Assembly (NCBI GenBank): GCA_030609965.1
Contig: JAUWSQ010000001.1
Location: 1-37,810, forward strand
Direction: 5' to 3'
Origin: Candidatus Fermentibacterota bacterium
GTDB taxonomy: Bacteria; Fermentibacterota; Fermentibacteria; Fermentibacterales; JCC-6
Length of the DNA stretch: 37,810 nucleotides
The notes below the pieces were generated by a model. It was given only the letters and a program-made list of their open reading frames with translations. It searched no databases and was not told the DNA's origin. Positions 8,494-14,388 of the stretch are shown in pieces. Both the position numbers and the translations under genes were made by a program. Position 1 is the first letter of the stretch. The number at the start of each line of letters is the position of its first letter.

Positions 8494-8700
8494 TCACTCT
8501 TCCTCCTCAAGCCTGAACACCTCGTCAACAGGAATCTCAAAAAAATCTGCGATTTTCAACGCCGTAAGAATCGAAGGATTGAATTTTCCCCGTTCAATTG
8601 AATTTATTGTCTGCCTGCTGAGATCTAATTCTTCTGCAAGATCCTTCTGACTGATTTCCTTCTCCGCACGGAGTACCCGGAGTTTGTTCTTCAGTTTCAT
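8494..8700 (-). CDS. XRE-family transcriptional regulator
   Basis: 68 residues forming one Cro/C1-type helix-turn-helix. The motif is canonical: SQKDLAEELDLSRQTINSIERGKFNPSI at residues ~18-45, followed by ALKIADFFEIPVDEVF. This short form is typical of regulators encoded directly upstream of a small membrane protein. GGGAG lies seven bases before the ATG. The promoter region contains a perfect GACAT-A-ATGTC palindrome overlapping the -35 box, so autorepression is likely. Its ligand or signal is unknown; the membrane partner may modulate it. Confidence 0.9.
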   Translation of the reverse strand: MKLKNKLRVLRAEKEISQKDLAEELDLSRQTINSIERGKFNPSILTALKIADFFEIPVDEVFRLEEEE

Positions 8701-8719
8701 TTCAACTCCCTTCCCCAGT

Positions 8720-8748
8720 AATGTAATTAATCATAGACATAATGTCAA
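8720..8748 (-). promoter_or_regulatory. Promoter of the XRE / membrane-protein pair
   Basis: On the minus strand TTGACA (8743-8748) and TACATT (8720-8725) have a 17-base spacer. This gives a short leader of about 13 bases that contains the ribosome-binding site. The -35 box overlaps the operator palindrome. Confidence 0.55.
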
Positions 8749-8766
8749 GTATTATAGACATTGTGA
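8736..8766. promoter_or_regulatory. Probable XRE operator, two half-similar sites
   Basis: A perfect palindrome GACAT-A-ATGTC (8736-8746) is followed 21 bases on by TAGACATTGTGA, which repeats its left half. A 21-base period is two helical turns, fitting cooperative binding of dimers over the -35 box of the regulator's own promoter. Confidence 0.5.
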
Positions 8767-8889
8767 CCACAATACACTACATCACTCAGTTCGAGTGATA
8801 TCAATATTTTAATGGTTTACAGCATTCATGGGGGGTAATGAATACTGGACACTTTCACAAAGGGTGCGGGAAGTTATCCCTTCTATCCG

Positions 8890-9828
8890 TTACCAGCTGA
8901 CGATGCCATCCTCGATAAATCCATGGCCGGGGTCGTTCGGCAGGGGGCATTGAACCAAATATGTCTGACCGTCGGGATCTGAAGAGTACGAGTACAATTC
9001 CCCGCAGCTTGGGCATACAAGATCCCAGTTCCCCATAACACCTGAAATACCCAGTTCTTTGAGATGAATCGGATACCGGTTCTCTTGACCGTAGAACATT
9101 GCGCAGGCAGATCCAAGACTACTCATGTTGCTGCGACATGCCTCAATACCTCCTGATGGATCGGGAGGCCAGTAACATATGCCGTCGATCACATATCCAT
9201 GAGTAGGCTCAGTGGGCATCGGGCAGTGAATCGTATAAGTATCACCGATGGAGTTCGTGGTGTACTGATATACTTCCCCGCAGGCAGGGCACGGATTATC
9301 CCAGAACTCATAAATTCCGGATGTTCCGAGTTCACTGAGTTCTTCGGGGTATCGGTTATAACATCCGTAGAACATTGCCATGCAGGATGCAAGGCACGTC
9401 ATGTTGCTGTGGCATACTTCTGGCCAGACCGCAGGATCGGGCGGCCAGCTGCTCTGGCCATTTACTATATGCCCGTGATTGGGTTCATCGGGAAGTGGGC
9501 AGGTGACTGTCCAGACATCACCGCTGTTCTTGAGTTCATACAGGTATGTGAGGTTGCACGAAGGACATGTGAGGCTGCTAATTCCCGGCGCAACTGTCTC
9601 AAGCTCGATGAGATTGTCGGGATAGCTGTTTGTACTGGCATAAAACATTGATATTGCAGCGCTTAAATCTTCCATGTTATCATGGCACATTTCGGCATGT
9701 TCGGGGTTATCAGCAGGGGCGGAAAATGCATGGCCGCCGTCAGGGTCCATCATACTGACTGCAGAATCTCCGCAGGACAGGAGTAGAAGAAGGAAGAAAA
9801 GTGCTGAGGATATTAATAATTTGTTCAT
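8890..9828 (-). CDS. Lipoprotein with three cysteine-rich pilin-like repeats
   Basis: 312 residues. The signal sequence has a lipobox LLSC (Cys19). The rest is three repeats of about 83-85 residues (~48-132, 139-222, 231-312). Each starts C-x2-NM, then a helix ending MFYxxxNxYPxxLxEL, a CPxC pair (88-91, 180-183, 272-275), a TYTIHCPxP strand with a third Cys (110, 202, 294), and HGxVxDGxxxW; the first two end WPPDP. The A-x-x-MFY...NRYP-x-L-x-EL stretch resembles the helix end of type II secretion pseudopilins, here on a lipid anchor. Each repeat has four or more cysteines, suitable for disulfides or metal. GGAG precedes the ATG. Function unknown. Confidence 0.8.
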   Translation of the reverse strand: MNKLLISSALFFLLLLLSCGDSAVSMMDPDGGHAFSAPADNPEHAEMCHDNMEDLSAAISMFYASTNSYPDNLIELETVAPGISSLTCPSCNLTYLYELKNSGDVWTVTCPLPDEPNHGHIVNGQSSWPPDPAVWPEVCHSNMTCLASCMAMFYGCYNRYPEELSELGTSGIYEFWDNPCPACGEVYQYTTNSIGDTYTIHCPMPTEPTHGYVIDGICYWPPDPSGGIEACRSNMSSLGSACAMFYGQENRYPIHLKELGISGVMGNWDLVCPSCGELYSYSSDPDGQTYLVQCPLPNDPGHGFIEDGIVSW

Positions 9829-9860
9829 TTCAAAATCTCCATCCGGTTAGCTGTAATAGA

Positions 9861-9889
9861 AGTTTATCCTCTTTATAATTGAATGTCAA
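9861..9889 (-). promoter_or_regulatory. Promoter of the triple-repeat lipoprotein gene
   Basis: On the minus strand TTGACA (9884-9889) and TAAACT (9861-9866) with a 17-base spacer, about 33 bases before the ATG at 9828. Confidence 0.5.
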
Positions 9890-9919
9890 ACAGCAGAATT
9901 CACATTGACAGCTGGCTGG

Positions 9920-9948
9920 TTTCCGCAGAGATAAATCAATTGTATACT
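9920..9948 (+). promoter_or_regulatory. Promoter candidate, first paralogous lipoprotein
   Basis: TATACT (9943-9948) within ATTGTATACTAT; the -35 position reads TTTCCG, a weak match. The same arrangement (GGTTT-TCGC ... GATTGTATACTAT) recurs before the second paralogue, which supports function by conservation. Confidence 0.45.
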
Positions 9949-10007
9949 ATTCCCGTTCCACAGGGGGTAACAACGATTCAATCATAAGGAAAGGCATAAC
10001 GTAAACT

Positions 10008-10610
10008 ATGAATAGATTACTTTCATTAATCGTAACTGCTGCTGTTCTCCTGCTTTTTGCAGGCTGCATGGGTACATTTGAGACCGCCAGGGTGGTACCT
10101 TTAAAGGTGGGTGCAACCTGCTTTACAACAGTTGATGCCGACGAAGATGATTCCTTCACTATTCCTGGCATGGTCATTGAAAAAGGATGGCCTGCGGACC
10201 AATCCCGGTTCGGGCTGGGACTTCATCTCAGAGCAGGCGCGTTCATTCACAACGATCAGGATGATGACAATGGTTTCATGTTAGTCTGGGGAGGCAAGGT
10301 ACAGATACCTCAGAACAACATTGTGGATATTGCGCTTGGATTGGATATCTGGGGTTACGTCCCCGGTGAAATAAAATTGTTTGTTTCCAGAAGGCTCGGT
10401 ATCATCGAACCTTACGCCGTTGTGTCCATTGCTGATCTTATTGATTTTCACGATAGTGATGTTTTAAATGCAGACGGATTTATGAGTTATACACTTGGAG
10501 CTATGGTGGAACTTGGAAGTGGATCCGGCTGGATGCTTGCAGCGGAGTATGAGGGTGGAAATGTATGGGTCTCTCCTGGTGTGGGCCTGGGTGTGATCAA
10601 GGCATTCTGA
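10008..10610 (+). CDS. Lipoprotein, paralogue 1 of a tandem pair
   Basis: 200 residues with a clear lipoprotein signal (AAVLLLFAGC, Cys20). The mature protein opens MGTFETARVVP and is made of alternating beta strands with glycine and aromatic residues (GGKVQIPQNNIVDIALGLDIWGY, GEIKLFVSRRLGIIEPYAVV, SPGVGLGVIKAF), as expected for a small beta-barrel-like outer membrane protein. It is around 60% identical to the next gene by eye. An in-frame TAA just before the ATG fixes the start, and the AAGGAAAGG ribosome-binding site is unusually far (13 bases). No functional motif is seen. Confidence 0.8.
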   Translation: MNRLLSLIVTAAVLLLFAGCMGTFETARVVPLKVGATCFTTVDADEDDSFTIPGMVIEKGWPADQSRFGLGLHLRAGAFIHNDQDDDNGFMLVWGGKVQIPQNNIVDIALGLDIWGYVPGEIKLFVSRRLGIIEPYAVVSIADLIDFHDSDVLNADGFMSYTLGAMVELGSGSGWMLAAEYEGGNVWVSPGVGLGVIKAF

Positions 10611-10629
10611 TACAATGACAGCCTCCCGG

Positions 10630-10658
10630 TTTTCGCCCGGACGAACCGATTGTATACT
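10630..10658 (+). promoter_or_regulatory. Promoter candidate, second paralogous lipoprotein
   Basis: TATACT (10653-10658) in GATTGTATACTAT, with TTTTCG at the -35 position; it parallels the promoter of paralogue 1. Confidence 0.45.
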
Positions 10659-10712
10659 ATCCTGATTTCAAATATCTACTTAAACAGAGAACTTCAATAA
10701 CAGAAAGGCACG

Positions 10713-11360
10713 ATGTTAACGATGAATAAGTTACTTGCGATAATTACAGCTGCTGCTGTTCTCCTGCTTTTTGCAGGCTGCATGGGAACTTTCGAGACTG
10801 CCAGAGTGGTTCCTTTCAAGATAGGCGCTACCTATTTTGTAACAGTTGATTCGGATGTTGATGACGATTCTTTCGGTATGCCGGGAATAATAGTTGAAGC
10901 AGGATGGCCTGCTGACCCGTCGCGGTTCGGAGTAGGGTTTCATCTCAGAGCTGCTGCAGTTATTGAGACCTATGTTAATGAAGTTACTGAAAGCGATGGT
11001 GATGGCTTTATGATAGTCTGGGGAGCCAAGGTTCAGCTGCCTCAGAACACTCTTGTTGATATTGCTCTGGGTCTGGATGTATGGGGATACTATCCGGGTG
11101 AGATCAAGCTTCTTATATCTAAAAAAATCGGCATTATTGAGCCTTACGCCTGTCTGGGTGTAGTAGGTTTTCTTGATACCACTGATGATGATGGCAATGA
11201 GACTATTGATATCTTCGGGGATGACGGGCTGATGAGCTACACACTGGGCACGATGGCTGAATTCGGGAGTGGTTCCGGCTGGATGCTTGCCGTGGAGGTC
11301 GAGGGCGGAGATGTATGGGTCTCCCCCGGTATCGGTGTTGGTCTGATCAAGGAATTCTGA
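10713..11360 (+). CDS. Lipoprotein, paralogue 2 of a tandem pair
   Basis: 215 residues from the first ATG. The second ATG at 10722 (MNKLLAII) aligns with the start of paralogue 1 and may be the real one, but GAAAGG is better spaced for 10713. Lipobox LFAGC as in paralogue 1. It has the same strand pattern, with insertions of acidic residues in loops (ESDGDG, DTTDDDGNETIDIFGDDG). Gene and promoter region were duplicated together. It ends 12 bases before the hydrolase gene at 11373, so it may be cotranscribed with that set. Confidence 0.8.
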   Translation: MLTMNKLLAIITAAAVLLLFAGCMGTFETARVVPFKIGATYFVTVDSDVDDDSFGMPGIIVEAGWPADPSRFGVGFHLRAAAVIETYVNEVTESDGDGFMIVWGAKVQLPQNTLVDIALGLDVWGYYPGEIKLLISKKIGIIEPYACLGVVGFLDTTDDDGNETIDIFGDDGLMSYTLGTMAEFGSGSGWMLAVEVEGGDVWVSPGIGVGLIKEF

Positions 11361-11372
11361 TCCTGCACGATC

Positions 11373-12038
11373 ATGTACACTGAACCATTTGTAACACCGG
11401 ATAATCTCGATGATAAACTTTCGGAGTGGCTGGCACGGATAGAAAGATACACTCATCCAAGGCCGCATCTTAAACTTCAACCTGATAAGTGCGCACTGCT
11501 TATCGTGGATATGCTGAATTACTTCGCCAGTCCGGAAGGCAGGGTTTATCTGCCCTCTACAAGCGTGATCATTCCTAAGATAGCTAAACTTCTTTCGCAC
11601 TGGAGAAGCAAAGGGGCAACTGTTGTTTACACACAGCACTGCCACATCGGATCTGAGGATCTGGGAATGCTTGGCAGATTCTTCAGCGATTTTATCCGGT
11701 GCGGAAAAAAGGAATCCGAGATCATCCCCGGACTCTCACCCCTTCCAGGTGAGAGAGTTTTCCGGAAGAACACGTACGATGCGTTCTACAATACGGACCT
11801 TGATGAATTTCTGAGAAGCAGGTCTGTAGAGCAGGTTCTCATTACAGGAGTTCTGACGCAGATGTGCTGCGAAACGACAGCAAGATCAGCATTTGTGAGA
11901 GGATATGAAGTGTACATTCCTGCGGACGCACAGACAACAAGCTCGGAGGAACTTCACATAGGCAGCCTTCAAAACCTCGCCAGCGGCTTTGCTGTTATCA
12001 CCCGTACCTCTTCTATCTGCAGCAACGGATCGCTGTAA
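11373..12038 (+). CDS. Isochorismatase-family cysteine hydrolase
   Basis: 221 residues. The family catalytic triad is present: Asp46 in LLIVDMLNYF, Lys132 in FRKNTYDAF, and Cys165 in TGVLTQMCCETTARSAF. This fold includes nicotinamidases, N-carbamoylsarcosine amidases and isochorismatases, which cleave amide or vinyl-ether bonds through a Cys thioester; the sequence does not fix the substrate. The metal-site pattern of nicotinamidase (DxHxxxH) is not obvious; TQHCHIGSED occurs in its place. The ribosome-binding site is weak. The next gene starts three bases after its stop, and a third overlaps that, so the three are a unit. Confidence 0.85.
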   Translation: MYTEPFVTPDNLDDKLSEWLARIERYTHPRPHLKLQPDKCALLIVDMLNYFASPEGRVYLPSTSVIIPKIAKLLSHWRSKGATVVYTQHCHIGSEDLGMLGRFFSDFIRCGKKESEIIPGLSPLPGERVFRKNTYDAFYNTDLDEFLRSRSVEQVLITGVLTQMCCETTARSAFVRGYEVYIPADAQTTSSEELHIGSLQNLASGFAVITRTSSICSNGSL

Positions 12039-12040
12039 CC

Positions 12041-12928
12041 TTGCATGATGTAACTGTTATCGGAGCGGGGCCTGCGGGCTGCGCTGCAGCCGTTCAATGC
12101 AGAAGGCTTGGGCTGGATGTTCTTCTGATCGATACCCGTGGAAAGGCGGGAGGGCTCATCCGCGAGGCAAGGCTCATCGAAAACTATCCCGGACTTGAGA
12201 AACCTCTTGCAGGGATGGAATTCGCAAACAGGCTTACTTCCATCCTTTCGGTAAATAATCTGGAAATACGGTGTTATCATGCTGACTCGATCGCTGTTCG
12301 CGATGGAATCTTCGAAATATCCGGAAACGGTGAATCCATCAGATCACGGTCAGTGACAATCGCTGTGGGAACGGTTCCGAAGGACTTCAGCATAAAAGTT
12401 TCAGGAGATGTAACAATACACAGGTCTATCCTTGAGCTGCTTTCTCACCCTCCGAAAAGAGTGATTGTAGTTGGGGGCGGTGAGGCCGCAGCGGACTACG
12501 CGCTGAACCTTTCAGATTCAGGGTCATCTGTCAGCGTGATAGTAAGAGGCTCCCGTCTTAAGGCTGCCGGTAAACTCAGAGATGAAATCGAAAGACGCAA
12601 TGCTGTCAAATTTCTTTATAATACCGTTCCCGTATCAGCATCTACTTCGGAGGGCATGATCCAGCTTGAGGCCGAATCATCAGGCAGGAAAATAATCCTG
12701 GAAACGGATGCAGTACTTGCAGCTGTGGGCAGGAAGCCCCGGCTGCCCCGGATGACGAATAACTTTGTTCATGAAAGCGGAAATGTCAGAACATCGATTC
12801 AGGGATTGTATCTTTGCGGAGACGCTTCTCTGGGCAGTCTGGGACAGGCGGCCATAGCATCAGGTCAGGGTATTGCGGCAGCGCTATACACGTTTGAATT
12901 TCTGAAAGCGGGGAACGGCAAATCGTGA
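12041..12928 (+). CDS. Thioredoxin-reductase-like flavoprotein lacking CxxC
   Basis: 295 residues, translated from TTG three bases after the hydrolase gene. The FAD-binding GAGPAG is at 8-13, the NAD(P)-binding VVGGGEAAADYA at 143-154, and a C-terminal GLYLCGDASLGSLGQAAIASGQG closes the FAD site; length and domain order match thioredoxin reductase. The redox-active C-x-x-C, which should sit just before the NAD(P) domain, is absent: the region (~124-135) reads VTIHRSILELL. It therefore cannot reduce thioredoxin in the normal way and may instead pass electrons from NAD(P)H to another acceptor. The radical SAM gene overlaps its end, and radical SAM enzymes need an electron source, so a reductase role is a reasonable guess. 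Confidence 0.85.
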   Translation: MHDVTVIGAGPAGCAAAVQCRRLGLDVLLIDTRGKAGGLIREARLIENYPGLEKPLAGMEFANRLTSILSVNNLEIRCYHADSIAVRDGIFEISGNGESIRSRSVTIAVGTVPKDFSIKVSGDVTIHRSILELLSHPPKRVIVVGGGEAAADYALNLSDSGSSVSVIVRGSRLKAAGKLRDEIERRNAVKFLYNTVPVSASTSEGMIQLEAESSGRKIILETDAVLAAVGRKPRLPRMTNNFVHESGNVRTSIQGLYLCGDASLGSLGQAAIASGQGIAAALYTFEFLKAGNGKS

Positions 12929-13899
12929 AAATCGCAGGACAATGGGGAGAATCCGATCTCGCGACCGTTTATGCTGGAGAACTTAAAGACGGCATGCTTG
13001 TAGAATTCGTGGAATCGGTGCAGCCTCCCATACCTCAGAATGAGAAATGGGTTCTCATCGTATCTACATTGAAAGGCTGCCCGGTAAACTGCCCTATATG
13101 CGATGCCGGAATTTCCTACTCTGGAAAACTCTCATTCGCGGAAATTATCGGACAGATAGATCACATGGTTCGGAATAGATACAGTGATGGCAAAGTACCC
13201 GTTTCAAAATTCAAGATTCAGTTCGCCAGAATGGGTGACCCCGCTTTCAATCCCGCTGTTCTGGATGTTCTTTCGGAACTGCCCTTCATTTACGATGCTC
13301 CCGGACTCCTGCCGAGCATATCAACCATTGCGCCGAGGGGCTGCGATGATTTCTGGGAAAAGCTGACAGATGTGAAGAACAGGTTATACACTGAAGGAAG
13401 ATTCCAGATGCAGTTCTCCATCCACACATCGTCCGAGAAAGCCAGACCAGAACTGGTGCCCTGCAGTACCTGGAGCTTCGCTGAAATGAGTAAGTGGGGT
13501 GAGGGATTCTTCAGTTCCGGCGACAGGAAAATTTCCCTGAATTTCGCTGCTGTCAGAGGTTATCCGGTGGACCCGGCAGTGATCGCTGATCTCTTTTCAC
13601 CGGAATATTTCATGATAAAGCTGACACCTGTCAATCCGACACATTCTTCCCGGAACCGTGGACTTATCGGTATTATAGATCCTGATTTTCCGGAAACTGC
13701 CGATAAACTTGTCAGTGGCTTCCAGAATGCAGGATTCGATACTATCCTGAGTATAGGTGAAACAAGGGAAAACCGCATAGGATCAAACTGCGGAATGTAC
13801 GTTGGGCATTTATCCAGTAGCCGGGAGGGGAAAGCACCGCAAAAACCCGCTGTCCAGTCGATACCGCGTGAGTACCCTGATAGATATCGTAGGGAGTGA
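12925..13899 (+). CDS. RlmN/Cfr-like radical SAM enzyme, short form
   Basis: 324 residues; its GTG start overlaps the previous stop (GTGA). The 4Fe-4S motif CPVNCPIC gives Cys52, Cys56, Cys59 with the CX3CX2C spacing. Later landmarks match RlmN/Cfr: FARMGDPAFN (their MGEPLxN), SISTIAPRG, FSIHTSSEKAR (their SLHA), KLTPVNP (their PFNP), and SNCGMYVG with Cys289 where RlmN has its methyl-carrying Cys in ACGQL. True RlmN/Cfr are about 350-390 residues with an N-terminal RNA-binding domain of ~90; here only ~50 residues precede the cluster. Methylation by the RlmN mechanism is plausible, but 23S rRNA as substrate is doubtful. The last ~28 residues overlap the convergent lipoprotein gene and look unconserved. 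Confidence 0.8.
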   Translation: MKIAGQWGESDLATVYAGELKDGMLVEFVESVQPPIPQNEKWVLIVSTLKGCPVNCPICDAGISYSGKLSFAEIIGQIDHMVRNRYSDGKVPVSKFKIQFARMGDPAFNPAVLDVLSELPFIYDAPGLLPSISTIAPRGCDDFWEKLTDVKNRLYTEGRFQMQFSIHTSSEKARPELVPCSTWSFAEMSKWGEGFFSSGDRKISLNFAAVRGYPVDPAVIADLFSPEYFMIKLTPVNPTHSSRNRGLIGIIDPDFPETADKLVSGFQNAGFDTILSIGETRENRIGSNCGMYVGHLSSSREGKAPQKPAVQSIPREYPDRYRRE

Positions 13900-14272
13900 A
13901 ACTGAACAGGTAGGACATATTCCTTCGAGAAAAATCCACGGACCAGACAAGCCATCCGGTATTATCAAATGGACCCCAGGTCAACGTTGTAATATTAGCA
14001 TTGTAAAGATCTTCAAGCTCATAATGGATCGGCAGCCTCCAGTTCCCGCCTAGACTTGCTGCCCATATCCTGGCTTCGTACCAGTCGAAATCCCTGTTCG
14101 GGCCGACTCTCCATTGAAGACCGGTCACTATATCCGTGATAATATTATCTGAAGACACCAGAAAGCGATCGTAAATACTGATACGTGAGGTTGAAAGCAT
14201 GCAACCGGACAGCAAAAGCGTAAATAGTGACAGGATTATTACAGATGTTTTCAGAAATCCTTTGACTGTCAT
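13742..14272 (-). CDS. DUF1566 (Lcl C-terminal-type) lipoprotein
   Basis: 176 residues. Lipobox LLSGC (Cys24). Residues ~43-148 show the DUF1566 pattern: ITDIVTGLQWRVGPNRDFDWYEARIWAASLGGNWRLPIHYELEDL, then VWSVDF and TGQRVFAVL. This domain is common in secreted and surface proteins of bacteria and relates to the C-type lectin fold; its ligand is unknown. The domain normally ends at RVFAV, so the last ~28 residues, antisense to the end of the radical SAM gene, are probably a read-through tail. The two conserved cores abut without colliding. A TATACT box lies 43 bases upstream. Confidence 0.75.
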   Translation of the reverse strand: MTVKGFLKTSVIILSLFTLLLSGCMLSTSRISIYDRFLVSSDNIITDIVTGLQWRVGPNRDFDWYEARIWAASLGGNWRLPIHYELEDLYNANITTLTWGPFDNTGWLVWSVDFSRRNMSYLFSFTPYDIYQGTHAVSTGQRVFAVLSPPGYWINAQRTFRSLILCGFPLFHLYSG

Positions 14273-14314
14273 TTCATCCGTTCCTTGATAATTGCTCTGA
14301 CTCCTGCTGCGTTT

Positions 14315-14320
14315 AGTATA
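14315..14320 (-). promoter_or_regulatory. Possible -10 box of the DUF1566 lipoprotein gene
   Basis: TATACT on the minus strand, about 43 bases before the ATG. No convincing -35 box. The same hexamer stands before the lipoprotein paralogues at 10008 and 10713. Confidence 0.35.
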
Positions 14321-14388
14321 CTTCCTCTCACGCGGCAGGCATAACCCCGGGCCGGTTGCATGAATATCCGTAGAAGAATGGTCATGGA

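Noticed and set aside
10731..11645. 304-codon minus-strand frame
   Set aside because: It is antisense to the second lipoprotein paralogue and the hydrolase gene, both well supported by lipobox and catalytic motifs.
12925..13899. Calling the radical SAM gene rlmN
   Set aside because: The N-terminal RNA-binding domain is missing and the gene context is not that of rRNA modification, so no gene symbol was given.
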